DNA of 64,000 nt from Daucus carota subsp. sativus (GCF_001625215.2 NC_030381.2:21849131-21913130), one strand, 5' to 3'. Shown: positions 1 through 18,067, numbered from the stretch's first letter. The notes: generated from the sequence alone by a model not told the origin. Translations and numbers: made by a program.

Positions 1-165
1 TTGTATTATTTTGTTTCATGTTTTAATTTTCATGTCTTCTGAAATTTTATGCCTTTTAAAATTTTAATTTATAATTAATCGCCGTTTTAATTATATTCTA
101 ATCTTAATTAATCTATCTTTAATAACATTAATATAATCATCAAATAATAAAAAAACAATAATTTA

Positions 166-340
166 ATGTTAAAAAGATTTGGATCAGTGAATAGTAGTGA
201 TCCAAATTTGGACCAGTACTATTCCCAGATCCAAATTTGGATCACTTTCACGGTTGAAATTTTGGACCAGTACTATTCACTGATCCAAATTTGGATCACT
301 TTCACGGTTGAAATGGTTGGGGGCAAAACTGCCTCAAATT
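166..340. repeat. 54-bp tandem duplication in a MITE-like sequence
   Basis: Two near-identical copies of a 54-bp unit start near 207 and 261. Each carries the perfect 16-bp palindrome GATCCAAATTTGGATC, and an inverted version of the unit (GTGATCCAAATTTGG) sits just before. The mixture of direct and inverted copies looks like the end of a small non-autonomous DNA transposon, but no terminal repeat pair or target duplication was identified. The open reading frame across it is repeat-driven and not a gene. Confidence 0.55.
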
Positions 341-450
341 TGGATTTTTGGATCATGATTGGAGATGTCCCGAAGAGCTCAAATGAAGAGACTATTGAAG
401 ATGCTCCTAGAGCACCACCTCTCCAACTCCCTCCTGAAATCTTTAACTAA

Positions 451-4495
<4,045 letters not shown>

Positions 4496-7400
4496 TGAAG
4501 CAACATGAGAAAAAAGAAGCTTAATGTGGTTACATTTTTTCCTTTTTGCAAGGAAATTAGCTGTTTTCGTGTTTGTCTGATGCAAGTAGCATCCACTGTT
4601 TATTCTATCTATATAATCAATCGCTCCAGCTTAATCTGGATTCAGTAACTTGTTACCTTGTACTTCTTGTGATAATAAAAATTAATTTTGAAGTTTATAA
4701 GCAATTACTATATGATTTTGTTGTTTTTGAGTAGATCAGACTACGGTATTCATCGCTGCAAGGATGCGTTTGTAACATTAATGTAGTGATAGATTCACGA
4801 AACAGGTCTACCAAATTGTGCAATAGGTAGCAGTGCAGGCTTGCTAAGTTGCTATGTCCTTGCCAACTTTAACAGAACAAACTTAGACTTGAAGCCAGTG
4901 TCCTATTACAATTTGTCAAACTGTTGATGTTCTCCTCGAGTTGTGTAGAATTTAATTAACAAGAAAAGAAAGTCATTCGCATACTCATTTCTGCTTTAGA
5001 TCTATTAAGCACTGTTGGTAGCAAACCTCTGTGCTCCGACAAGATTCACAGTGTTTCTGGCCCTCTGAACTACCTTCTAACCACATGCATGGCACGACAA
5101 CAAGTCTTCACAATGAAGAAACTGAAGAAAAGTAGGTTTGTAATTATCCGACTTCTGTAAATTCAGTAAAAGAAACACCTATGCTAAAGTCCAAACAAAG
5201 CTACAAAGTCGAATTCCCCTGAATCTTTCCTGTGCACAATAAAAGCTGAGATGCTGGTTTAATTTAAATACAACTTGCAAGACTAATGCATTAGATATTT
5301 AGATCTACTGTGTACTTTAGTCCCTTTCCATACATTCTGCACTAAGTAACATATCGAGCCACCTGGTACTTTGCCCTTTGGAGGAAATGGTCGAAACCAC
5401 CTAGTATAATATCAAAAGCCTGAATTTTCTTTCAGCAGTCCCCTGTCAGGACCACTCGAATAAAAAGTGAGCAAGAAAGTAGGTCTCTGCCAATAGCTTC
5501 AGTTGATCAACTTTAATAGCATTCATTCTCAGTTGTAAAAGATTTCAAAATCTGAGCATTATGATCAGCAATCACAAACGCTTACACGTGGTGTATTCTT
5601 AAGCCTCCTCCTGCAGCGAATGATCTAGGGATGAGATCTATCATAGCTTTTCTATTTCATGAATAATAAAAGTTACATAGACCGCATATATGCATTATGC
5701 ATATTACTAAAGTGGTTCCAGGGTTATAGAACACTTCTCACACAGCAGTCTTGAGTAAAAATCCTTGGAATCTCAACACATCATAAAATTAAGAACAGTG
5801 ATGAAAAATTTACTGCTATATCCTCTAAACCGAGCAAATAAAAAGCTCGCTCAACTTCCTCTTGATAAGCCTATCTGTTAAGTGTTCTGTTCACCTAAAA
5901 CGTCAAGGTGTTGGGAGGAGGGTTTATCAGGATCTGACAATATTTACATGTAATATCTGTAGCTAATCTAAAACCTTAAGGTGTTAGAGTAAGACTCTGA
6001 CGGGACACTATTCAACAATATCTACACACATTTTGTTTGTTTGTGCGATTTGACAAGATTCTTGTCCGAAAGTTAAGATGGTGGAGTATACAAAAGCTGA
6101 TTAGAGCTTTAACTAAACAAGTCCCCAACTTTAAAGTTGTAACTAGACGTGCATTGTTTACAGAAAGCAAGCGCAGATGGGCACTTGATTCGTGGGGGGC
6201 ACATGAAAAAACAATGTGTGTATGCTGATTAGGCTGTAATGTTGTATAATGTTGGCTGCTGTTAACTCTGCAGTGCACCACTTTTCGACGAATAAGCCAT
6301 TGGCATACCAGATTCCTGAGGCCAAAACCGCTAACATATATTTCCGTACAGCCATTCTTTTGAGCAGAATATATTGGTCCAATCAAACTGGACTAGAAGA
6401 ATCACAACTTGTCATTGAAAAATAGCTAATGGAGCATATTTTTTGTTGAAGATCAATTCTATGTATATTCTTGCACATAACCCTATTTATGCACTAATTT
6501 CTACTCCCGATTTGCCTCTATCATTACTCGTATGCTCGTGTTGTATAATTTAAAGAACAAGATCAAAAGTGACTTGAAGAATTTGCTTATGAATACTTGA
6601 TTGGTATATTAGCTAATTTCAAGGATATGATTCCTTTTGTTTTTTCGTTTGTTTCTACAAATTAGCAACAATGACCTCACAGACTCTTATCCGGTCTCGA
6701 TCATGGAAGAATAACCAACTCTGTAGATGGAAATGTAGCGTAAATTGAAGATGGAGTATGCACTCGTGCAAAATTTTACATGTCCTAAACTGGATAATTA
6801 GCTTCTGGTGCAATTTTTATATGGAGTTCGGAGAATGACCTAATATGTGCATAAATTCTGTGTGTTCCCTTAGTTGAAAATTGATTTTCGACTAGAAGAG
6901 TGATCACTGGTACCATGTTAAGTTACTAACTCTCTGAACGCCTAGTATCTTGTTAGTCTGCAATGATATGAAACAATGCTAACAGTAAACACTTTGAAAG
7001 ACCTTCGTTTAAGATGTCGTTTAATCACATAATCTACACTAAAATATATCGTGGGCACTACTAGTCCAAAATGAATCTGTTTTATGAATTAAACATAGAA
7101 TAATTGAAGTGGTATATGGTTCTTTTCACAGGATTGGACGTAAAGCTTAAACAGAAATAAAAGGGGTGACCGAAAAACGGAAGAATATAGTATTGTGAGT
7201 ATAAGACACAAGAAAATTGAGGAACAGAGTCCGGAGTATCAATGCTCTTGTTTATGAGTCAATAATAAATATACAAGTATGATATAATATGCAGTTCTAT
7301 TCTATGTTTTAGCATCTGAGGAGAGAGAGAGAGAAAAAGCGAATTTTACTTAAAAAATGATACTGGTGTTAGCATATAAGGTACATTGTTGTGAGAACTG

Positions 7401-7564
7401 GGTAAATGAGTTTGAAGTTAACACTGAGAAGGAATTAGAGTGAATGCAACAACCTCGAAGCTAGTTCAAACTAGTGGGAGGTTGTCTGCCTAGCAGATAT
7501 TTGAAAGTGTGGAGAAATATTGAGAGTGAGATCAACCAAAGTTATTAGTATTGGAAGATTAATC
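4496..7564. other. intergenic, including the AGL12 upstream region
   Basis: No coding similarity was recognised on either strand; the open frames near 6.0-6.4 kb are short, overlap each other on both strands and look like chance. A GA-rich tract at about 7319-7336 lies in the probable 5' leader or promoter of the MADS-box gene. Confidence 0.45.
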
Positions 7565-9315
7565 ATGGTTCGTGGGAAGATTCAGATGAAGCGGATTGAG
7601 AATCCAGTGCATCGCCAAGTGACTTTCTGCAAGCGTCGAGCAGGGCTTCTGAAGAAGGCCAAGGAGCTCTCTGTGCTGTGTGATGCTGAAATCGGTGTCT
7701 TTATTTTTTCAGCCCATGGCAAGCTCTATGACCTTGCCACAAAAGGGTAATATATATATGTATTAAGTATTTTGTAGAAACTGCAATCTTATTTTTACTG
7801 ATCTGTCAAAACTTTCACTTCAGAACCATGCAAGGTCTTGTGAACAAGTACTTGAAATCTACCCGGGGAGCTGATCCTGATGTCGAGGATTGCCAAGCCA
7901 CTGAAAAACAAGTTCAGGTCTCTTCCTTTCATTCCCACTCTACCATTACATTTGCGTATATATGCCACTTCCAATATAATCCTACCGTAGTAGTACTCAA
8001 CCATTAAAGTTCATATAGAATCAGACCTATAAGTTTAAGATGTCTATATGTCAGTACATTTGTTCTTACTGTGACAATTTAAAGCTCCAAAATTTTGACA
8101 TTAAAGTCAGATGCTCTTCGTGGTAAGATAGCAGATTTTATAATAGACCAGTGCATGATTTATCACTAGGCATGAATATACAAAAAAATTGACTGAATAT
8201 ACATCAAAGATAACCTAGATAGATAACTATCAACAGGACCTGCCTGTGTTAGAGGTTTGCTAGCAGGTGTAGGTGTAGTAAAGTTTAAACTTGAATTAGA
8301 AAAATCCAAACAAGTTGGAACTCCAAACTTTTTGTACGTTTTGAGTATTATACTTTCAATGGGAAAGTCCAAGGTGAAACAATGATAAATATGGCTTAAA
8401 GTAACAAGGTGCCATTCAGACCGAATGAATTTATGAAATCACGTTGATACTTCCACATGTTATGGTAACGTAAATAATGTCTATGATTTTCTCCTTCTAG
8501 GACCTTAGCCTAAATAATGTGTATGATTTCCTCCTTCCAGGACACCAAAATGGAGATTGATGTGCTGAAAACTGAAATCGACTTGCTCCAAAAGGGTCTC
8601 GGGTAGTATATCTTTGTACTCGTTTCAAATCAAATTTTAGCATCTTCTAGCAGACAGACTAAAGTGATCTAGGACTCAAATATACAACAACTGTTAATTA
8701 CTCTATATTTCATTCACATGACTAATATGAATAACTAATAAGGTGGCTTTACTTGATTAGGTATATGTCTGGAGGGGGAACAGGAAAAATGACTATGGAT
8801 GAACTGCATATGCTTGAAAAGAATCTTCAAGTATGGATAGATCATATTCGCTCAGTTAAGGTAAGCACGTCGTCTTAGTCACTCTTATGCTTTATAATTA
8901 AGTTCCGCATTAAGCTCTAATAGTATGCATTCTTGAAATTGCAGATGGATATCATGTTTCAGGAAATCCAGCTGCTGAAGAATAAGGTCTGTATCAATCA
9001 ACACTAACATTTTATAGTTGTTTTCATTATATAATTTTACCTATCAACACTAAAATCATCACTAATTACATCTCTTTTTTTGTAAAGGAGGAAATACTTA
9101 GAGCTGCAAATCATTATCTGAGTGACAAGGTAATAGAGCAATGATAAATACACATTATTTCTTTCAGTTGTCCATACTAGAGAGAAATATGAACCGATCT
9201 ATTTCATTTTTCATGACAGATGAGCAACCAGTATGGATTTATTAACATCGACACTCCAGTGATGGATAATATAGCTTATCCGCTCACTATACAGAACGAA
9301 ATATACCAGTTCTGA
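7565..9315 (+). CDS. AGL12: MIKC-type MADS-box transcription factor, AGL12 type
   Basis: A complete gene of seven exons: 7565-7746, 7824-7917, 8541-8602, 8761-8860, 8945-8986, 9088-9129 and 9220-9315 (618 nt, 205 residues). Exons of 182, 62, 100, 42 and 42 nt are the classic MIKC pattern, and all junctions are GT-AG. Residues 1-60 are the MADS DNA-binding and dimerisation domain ([33 protein letters not shown]). A short I region follows, then a keratin-like K domain from about residue 93 to 170. The C-terminus is short and ends [12 protein letters not shown], close to the YPLTMPSEIFQF end of Arabidopsis AGL12 (XAL1), which is the basis for the name. AGL12 acts in the nucleus and in Arabidopsis promotes root cell proliferation and flowering. 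The start is the ATG directly before VRGKIQ; the upstream in-frame extension has no ATG. A duplicated acceptor lies before exon 3. No damage is seen. Confidence 0.93.
8471..8540 (+). repeat. 40-bp tandem duplication carrying a second splice acceptor
   Basis: The last 40 bp of intron 2 of the AGL12-type gene, including its polypyrimidine tract and terminal AG, occurs twice in tandem (copies begin TAAATAATGT at 8471 and 8511). The upstream copy ends CTCCTTCTAG|GACC at 8500, the downstream one CTCCTTCCAG|GACA at 8540. Only the second acceptor keeps the reading frame. Confidence 0.8.
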
Positions 9316-10857
9316 CATGCGGCTTATGCAGCTAGTGTGTAATATCTATGTGATTGTGTGAAATAAAATCAAACCATTTATCATCTTGTCCATGGTTGCT
9401 TCTGATTATTCAAGATTCAAGGCTTGTAAACCTATTTGAACCGTATTTCAGTATTTCTGTAATATAGAAATCCAATGAGTTGGATCTAAATAGACTCATA
9501 CTTATTATTCTACTTCATCAAGTTGTAATTTAATGTGAAATTTTCTAATGCTGATAAAATTACATGGACTTGTCGTAGGCCAAGTAAAAATTGCAGATAA
9601 CTTCTGCAGAGAATTTATCTGATAACATTTTCTTATGATTTCTGTTTCGACATGGCATCAAATCCGAAAAATACCTTCCATCTGCAACATACAACTGAAT
9701 CAAAGTTAAAACATAATGGCATTTTACATAACATAGTTTTGTAATTATCAAAGAAGTTCTAATCGCTACCTAGTCAATCTTATTAAAAATAATTCTAACA
9801 GTTCATATTTGTTTAATGGCAGTATACTAGACAACCAAATTATCTTCGTATTTATCCAGCGGCCCAGAAAATATATGTTACTTAGTAAGTTCCTTCAACC
9901 AAGGGGCGTTGACCCTCACTATCATAATTTTCAAGAAAATGACTTAAAATACAGTGCCGGAGAACGTGGCCGTGACCTACCAATTTATAATCTAAAATGC
10001 TAGTTCGTCTTACTTTATCCTCTTTTTCTTTTTAACATTACGCTATCTAGCGTTTTGAACCTTGAACGTCAAATTGTGGTGCGTTTTGCTCTTAAAACAC
10101 TAGATCGTGTTATATTTTGTAGGATTTTTCAGACCTAAACATAATACGATTTAGCTTTTTTGCCTGAAAACCAAAACATTGGATTATTGGACCGTAAATA
10201 AATGATATTGTGTTCATTTATCCTAAATAGTACCATGTTATTTTATGTACATTATTTGTAGGTCGAGTGACGCGGGTCATTTTCCTCTAGGGTCCTGACA
10301 ACTGGTTGTCAGGGATTTTCAGAGGGCGTCGGATTTATATTTCAAGAGATTTCTCATATTAACGGAGCTGGGTGTTAAATGTTGTGGCGGACCAAAACCC
10401 TTTTCTCTATCAACTCAGTGTTCTGATGCTGTACTTCTGTATGCTGTGTCATGTGTGCCGGTATCGAACCCAATATTTCGGGATATACAAGCGACTATTC
10501 AATAGCGATCACTAAACCCTACCGTATATAGAAGAAGAAAGGAAGAAGTTTTTATGACGAGCCAAAAAAAGAAAAGTTTTGCAAGGGTATTACATTTTGA
10601 AATTATAACGACACACTGATACTGGGGATTGGGAGACAAACAAAGAAACCCTAGGCTCTATTTACTGGTAAGCTCCCTTATATCTTAACAATTTGCTTAG
10701 ATTTTTATTTATGTGTTTGTAAAAATTTGTGCTTTTTTCTGTCGAAATATTAATTCTTGATGATATTCGTTGTCAATTTGATAGCAGAGGCAATATAGAT
10801 TGAACCTTTACAACTCAATTTGCTTATCTCTTTTACACTTGTTCTTGCTGTACCCAG
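9316..10857. other. intergenic between AGL12-type and FRS3-like genes
   Basis: No gene was recognised. A perfect hairpin, CCTGACAAC-TG-GTTGTCAGG, lies at about 10292-10311. A patch at about 10030-10150 repeats motifs such as TAGCGTTTTG that also occur in the element near 44.2-45.2 kb, suggesting transposon debris. The sequence at 10621-10677 followed by GTAAGC looks like a 5' leader exon of the downstream gene, with a leader intron probably ending at the CCCAG before 10858. Confidence 0.4.
10440..10520 (-). other. possible tRNA-derived SINE remnant
   Basis: On the minus strand the motif GGGTTCGATACC fits the RNA polymerase III B-box consensus exactly, and a weak A-box-like stretch precedes it by about 40 bases. 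The segment does not fold into a full tRNA cloverleaf by eye, so a tRNA-derived SINE remnant is more likely than a tRNA gene. It could be chance. Confidence 0.25.
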
Positions 10858-10945
10858 ATGGATTCTTGCTGAAATCTTTGAAATAATTGTGTTTTGAGTT
10901 GAGTTTTGAGGTGGGGTGTGTTCCTTATTAATGAATGATGAGTAA
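10858..10945 (+). promoter_or_regulatory. two minimal upstream ORFs before the FRS3-like start
   Basis: Two very short ORFs lie in the leader: ATG at 10858 (four codons, then TGA) and ATG at 10931 (ATG AAT GAT GAG TAA). The second overlaps the main start at 10935 in another frame. If both are in the mature leader, they would be expected to lower translation from the first main ATG; reinitiation at 10935 or 10938 is possible. The effect is inferred. Confidence 0.4.
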
Positions 10946-13433
10946 TAGTGGCACTAATAGGCCCTGTGGGGATCGGGGTGATGATGTATTGGACTACTTG
11001 AAACGAATGCAGGCGGAGAATCCTGCATTCTGTTATGCTGTTCAGGATGAGAATCTATTCTGGGTTGACCCTGTTTCCAGAATTAATTATACCCATTTTG
11101 GAGATACTGTGAGATTTGATACTACATTTAGGAGCCAACATGTTGATTTACCGTTTGTAACGTTTACTGGATTAAATCATCATGGCCAGCCTGTATTGTT
11201 TGGATGTGGATTGCTTTTTGATGAGTCTGAGGCTTCGTTGATTTGGGTATTGCAGACTTGGCTACAGGCCATGTCTGGACAAGCTCCGATTTCTATCACA
11301 ACTGATCCGGATAGGTTGATACAGTTGGCTGTAGCACATGTTTTTCCGGGAAGTCGTCAGCGGTTTTGCAAGTGGTGCATCTTGAAAGAAACGCAAGAGA
11401 AATTGACTCATATTTATCAGACTCATTTAAGTTTCGAAGCGGACTTTAGGAAGTGCATTAATAACACAGAGACAATTGAAGAATTTGAGTCGTGTTGGCA
11501 GTCGCTTTTAGATAGATACTATCTTATGGATAATGAATGGCTTCAGTCTATGTATGGTGCTCGTCATCAATGGGTTCCAGTCTACATGAGGGACACGTTC
11601 TTTGGAGAATTGTGTACATCAGAGAGTAGTGATGCTATAAGCTCGTTCTTTAATGGGTATATAGATGCAGCTACCACCATTCAGGCCTTAATTACGCAGT
11701 ATGAGAAAGCTGTAGCGATTTGGCATGAAAAGGAAATGAAGGCAGACCATGATACCATGAATACTATACCAATTCTCAAAACACCGTCTCCTATGGAAAA
11801 ACAAGCCGCAAATCTTTATACGAGGAAACTTTTCCTAAAGTTCCAGGATCAACTGGTGGAAACTATGGCCTATCCTTCAACCAAAGTTAAGGAATCAGGA
11901 GCCGTCACCCTATATCGAGTAGCAAAATTTGAGGAAGACCAGAAAGCGCACACTGTAACATTTAATAGCTACGAAATGAAAGCTAACTGCAGCTGCCAAA
12001 TGTTTGAGTATTCTGGCATTATTTGTAGACATATATTGTCAGTTTTTAGAGCAAAAAATGTGCTTACACTTCCTTCTCAATATATAATGACAAGATGGAC
12101 AAGAAATGCAAAGAGTGGACAATCTGTTAGTGAAATATCTCCACAATTGCCAACCGATGCAGAAGATCCCTTAGTTGTTCGCTGCAATAATCTCCGCCAA
12201 GAAGCAATGAAGTTTGTTGAAGAAGGGGCCAAATCTATACATATTTATAATGCAGCAATGGATGCTTTGCAAGAAGCTTCAAAGAAGGTTGCCACTGCCA
12301 AGAACAAAAAGTTTGTAACTACAGATGGAGACAGTTTGGCAAATGGTGGTAACCAGCACGCATGTGGTGAACATCAAATGACGCGGCATCAGTCCATGGT
12401 TAGTTCTACTGGCCTATAATTTATTTTTCATATTTGTTAAAAGGGTGCATTACTGATATACTATTATAAAAAGTAGTCCATAATATCTTACATATGTTAA
12501 TATACACGTCTGATTACAGGGACTTCCTATCAAAGAATAACTATCTTTTTGTTGATGCCCAACAACCTCTAGTATTTTTCTTTTGAATTATAGAGGGATA
12601 GTATGGATCGCAAATTATGAAATAAATTTGTATTTTCGATAATCATCTTAAAAATAAAATATAGTAACCTTCAGTAAAATGTGTCGAATAAATCACCACA
12701 TAGTGACATTGACGTCTAACAGGGGAAAAATAAATATTTACCTTGTGAATTGTTCACAAGATCCTGCTAGTACCTAATATGAAGATTATATTCAACATAG
12801 TAAAAATATTTAATAATAAATGGAGAAAAATTCTTGCTTGATTTGTTCTTGCATTTTACTATAGTAATTTTAATGATCCAAAATGATGTTGACTCTACTT
12901 AATGGATCGATATATAGGGACCGCCAATGACGAGCAGATGAAGATGAATTGTTCTATTGGTCTGATTGTTGCTTAATAATATTTTAGTATATTTAGCTCC
13001 TTGAAGACGCCTATTGTTGCTTCTCACTCTTCTCTACAGTCTACTCTTGCCGATCGATTCTTGAGTTTGTAAAAGTTCTAGTTTGGGAAACCTAATATGT
13101 TGTCAAATATTGTTTTCTCATGTAATACTAAAGCCATTTTGCTTACAAATGTCTGGAATAATGGCTCATGTAGTAGATTACTATAGAGTACTATAATAGA
13201 TACTGTATGATGCTTTGGTACCATTATACTTGCATATAATGCCTTCACAACTAAACTTTTTGCAGGTTGAGAAGCAAAAGAAAATTTCTGAATTGACTGC
13301 TGAGTTGGATAATACAAATCAGCGATGCGAAGTTTATCGTGCAAATCTACTTGCAGTATTGAGAGATATGGAGGACCAAAAGCTAAAGCTATCTGTTAAA
13401 GTTCAGAATGTAAGGCTAAGCCTAAAAGATTAG
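10935..13433 (+). CDS. FAR1-related sequence protein, FRS3-like, lacking the FAR1 domain
   Basis: Two exons, 10935-12398 and 13266-13433, give 543 residues. The protein belongs to the FHY3/FAR1 family, which derives from Mutator-like transposases and acts as nuclear transcription regulators in light signalling. A MULE transposase-like region spans about residues 20-330 (FDTTFRSQHVDLPFVTF, GLNHHGQPVLFGCGLL, TWLQAMSG). A SWIM zinc finger lies at about 352-366 with ligands C352, C354, C364 and H366 (CSCQMFEYSGIICRHIL). A short coiled-coil tail (EKQKKISELTAELDNTNQRC) forms exon 2. The opening DYLKRMQAENPAF and the C-terminal tail resemble Arabidopsis FRS3. FRS proteins normally have an N-terminal FAR1 zinc-binding domain, absent here and not found upstream, so this is about 300 residues shorter than FRS3. 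The first in-frame ATG pair (10935, 10938) was taken as start. It could be a shortened functional gene or an unrecognised split gene. Confidence 0.85.
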
Positions 13434-14814
13434 ACGTGGATAGCTACACAGAAATGGTCATCTTTATCATCTTGCCTGCTTGTATAAAGGTAAACCTGTT
13501 AGATTTTTGAGCATCTGGTAAACTTTAGGAGACTTAGAATTGTAACTTGGAGTTTTTGATAAACATTAGGAGACTTGGAATTGTATTTGGTAAACATCGG
13601 GAGACTTAGTTTGATATCAGAAGTTTCTGTGTGTCAAGTCTTAAAGCTTTTTTGCATGTATAAATATCTGTTGGTTGTCCAATAGTTTCTATTATCACCT
13701 TCACACAGAGGTCTGTGTTTCAGTGTTATTAAGGATAGTTTTATAATGTTCGCCTGCTTATTTTCTGATGTCCAAAAATTTAGAGGTAATGGTTCAGTGG
13801 AAAAGACAGGCCTGCTTTTTTGCATTGTAATGTTTTTCTTACCAGAAACTAGTTGTGAAGTATACATGGACAGTAAACCACACATACACAATGGTGGTTA
13901 TAGCGTCTCAATTTTTACATAAGATCATCACCATGCCTTGCTCATCTGCTTTTATGGTGTTCGTTGCTTAAGGGGGAATATATTATTGGGTTCTTATGGC
14001 TCTTTCCTCTCACTTGGCATTGTTATCTGGTGGATCTTCGAAGTAATGATTCTGGGAATAAGGATCATGATGACTTGTACTGTCTTCGGAGTTTATACTC
14101 TTGCATGAGATGGAAAATATAATGACCAAAACTTAAAATCAAAAGAATCGTCGTGTTATATATTGTTATATATGATACATGTCATTTAACACAAAGCAGA
14201 AAAGTTCTTTGGTAAATGATCTTATCACAATAGTGACTTTCCTAGTTTTGGTGAAGCAAACATAAGTTGCCAAATTAGTTAGCAGGTTATATATATCTTG
14301 GCCGAGTTACTTATGAGTGATGATATGTAAAATTTGTACTGTCTGATATTTTGCAGAATTGTAACATGGGGTGCACCAGTATATCTCTCAGAGGCCCGCC
14401 TAATTAGAGTAGTAACAGGAAGTGCCTGTTTTGTAGCTTAAACATCAAACACAGCTGTCTATTGCCTAATTCAAGTAACAACTGTGGTTCAGGCCTTAAG
14501 GGGTTGGGGCGTCCGGTCATGAGACCATCAGAGGCATACGGGTCATGAGACCGTCAGAGGCATACATCTTGGTTATTTTTGTCGTGGAAATACAGGTACC
14601 ATATTTTGGTTTCCAGTGAAACTAATACCAAAGTTGAGGGTAAAAGGTAAATTAACCAATTTTTAGGATAATTTGAATTTCTATGGAAATAAGAGTTAAT
14701 TCCTGTGGTGAAAAAGTATGAGTTTTAATGGAGGCATAGATGAGTTTTGTCTGTTTGGAGTTGTTGTGATTCACTTGGAGGCATAACAACATTATGTTGC
14801 AGTAGTCCTGTGCA
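13434..14814. other. 3' flank of the FRS3-like gene and intergenic sequence
   Basis: No coding region seen. A 26-bp direct repeat containing the palindrome GGTCATGAGACC occurs at 14515 and 14541. The sequence just after 13433 is probably the 3' UTR. Confidence 0.4.
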
Positions 14815-15385
14815 AGGTTATAAAAATCGGAACTCGGTTCAACTTGGTTTGGTTCCAGAAAAATGAGTACTCAGAACTCGGGAGAGTACTCGGAATGAGT
14901 TATCGGATAACTAATCGGGTATTTTTTTTAATTAGTTTTTCTTCTTATATATAGTTATATACCGATTAGTAATAAAACTATCTAATAATATTAATATTTT
15001 AACAACCCACTTGAAATAATGAAGTTCAAATAAAAGTTACTTGTTTGATAATTTTTGACATAATAACCATTTACAAGTTTTAATAATAAAACACATATAC
15101 TTTCTAATTAATGTCGATACTTTGCAAAAAAAAAAAGATCAAAACATATATATATTTACGTTTAGTCTCTTATAAAATAATTTTCAAATAAAACAATAAA
15201 AAATTGAGAAGTCAAACTCGGATTTGACCTCGAGTATTCGGAGTCAAACTGAGTTTTGACCGATTTTTTAATAAATCGGTTTTGAACCCGATTACTCGGA
15301 ACTCATATCGGACGAGGGGTTAAAAACGAGTACTAGGAATGAGTACTCGGCCGAGTCGGCTCGGCGATTTTTAGAACACTGTTCC
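14815..15385. mobile_element. MITE-like element with inverted ends rich in ACTCGG motifs
   Basis: The left end (ATAAAAATCGG followed by AACTCGGTTC) and the right end (GGCTCGGCGATTTTTAGAAC) are approximate inverted repeats, and both flanks carry several ACTCGG/CCGAGT motifs around an AT-rich core. This is the layout of a small non-autonomous DNA transposon. The exact ends and a target-site duplication were not resolved. Confidence 0.5.
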
Positions 15386-15649
15386 TATGTAAGCACTTGT
15401 AGGATGTAATAGTATGTATTTCAGGAAAACAAGCTTGATTCTTGTAAACCGAAATGTCATCTGGTCTTTGTTACCTTTTATGAGTTGGAATTATGACATT
15501 TCTTGAGGTGCCAATTTGGTGGACAGGCTAAATTATTTCCCTCAGGGATATAGCTCCCTGTGAAAACAGATTATTTTTATATACAAATAAACCTAAGATT
15601 AAAGAAAATAGGCGTGTGCAGAGTATTTAAATGTTGCAGACTATTTAGC

Positions 15650-15876
15650 AGATAATAGAATGAGAATTTGGACACAAGCAATGTGGAATGTGGATATATG
15701 GAAGATATGATATTATTATCCTAATCCAAGCAGACCAATCAAACAACAAGAACCATAATCCAACGTGGCAGCTGCACATCCCCAAGATTAAATACCACCT
15801 TTCAAATAAAAACAACTGCTCTGTGTCACTTCTACATTCTGCATTGACACTACATTTTCCAGCACCACCACTGTCA
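15650..15876 (+). promoter_or_regulatory. putative LHCB5 promoter with light-responsive motifs
   Basis: The 230 bp before the LHCB5 start hold a GATAA core near 15653, a CCAAT box (ACCAATCAAA at about 15734) and an ACGTGGCA G-box-like motif near 15763. Such GATA, CCAAT and ACGT motifs are common in light-regulated LHC promoters. The leader probably starts within the last 80 bases. The role is inferred from motifs only. Confidence 0.45.
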
Positions 15877-17308
<1,432 letters not shown>

Positions 17309-18067
17309 GTTCTCGCTCATCCATCTCTTGCTGGGTGAATTTGGAGGGCAGTTTACCTAAACTACTGCAACTATGCTACTACTTTATAGAGATATAATAT
17401 AAATCTTCGATAGTCATTTGGTTCCAAATTTGCAAAGCTTTAAGAGAGATTCTGATCTTGGTTCATAACAGCAATAATATGACTTCTTTCTGCAAGCAAC
17501 TATGCAAGCTTGTGATAACAGCATTACAAGCGAAATTCGGTGTAAACCACTGCCTTCAAAGACCTTTTCTCCATTTTCGAATGGAAAATGAAAATTTAAC
17601 AATTCAGCCATCCATCAATTTAAATAAACGTTTACTGAAGTTCCAATTGACCACTTCTTATTTAGAACTAAGCATACTAATGCACACACCAAGATAGTGG
17701 ATATAAATATAGATTATGTTGCCAACATTAGAACAGGAATGTGATCACAAGAGAAGGCAGGTCAACTTCCAATTAGGAAGGAACTTCTTTCATACATATC
17801 ACATAGTAGGAGCAGAACAAGGTCAAAACAATATTGTCTGGTACAAAAATAAATTATCCATTTGTGAGAGAAAGCATTGTTCTGTACATGTACTAGATGT
17901 ATAGTATACATTTTCACAAAGCACCGGAAGTCTGGGGATACAGTGAAGACACATCATCACTGGTAAATTTACAATTGGGCCGAAGAACCAGAAACAACTT
18001 ATCATACCTAAACAGCCAAATAAACAGGGATCTAGAGGATGCATATTGTAGCCATGAATCATGATGG
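17309..18067. other. convergent 3' region between LHCB5 and VPS20
   Basis: LHCB5 (+) and VPS20 (-) end towards each other about 760 bp apart. The stretch should contain both 3' UTRs. No further gene or repeat was recognised. Confidence 0.45.

Noticed and set aside
6012..6386. 124-codon minus-strand frame
   Set aside because: Overlaps other frames on both strands, has no recognisable domain and no splice context or codon bias suggesting a gene.
10440..10520. tRNA gene
   Set aside because: Only the B box fits; no acceptor or anticodon stem pairing could be found by eye.
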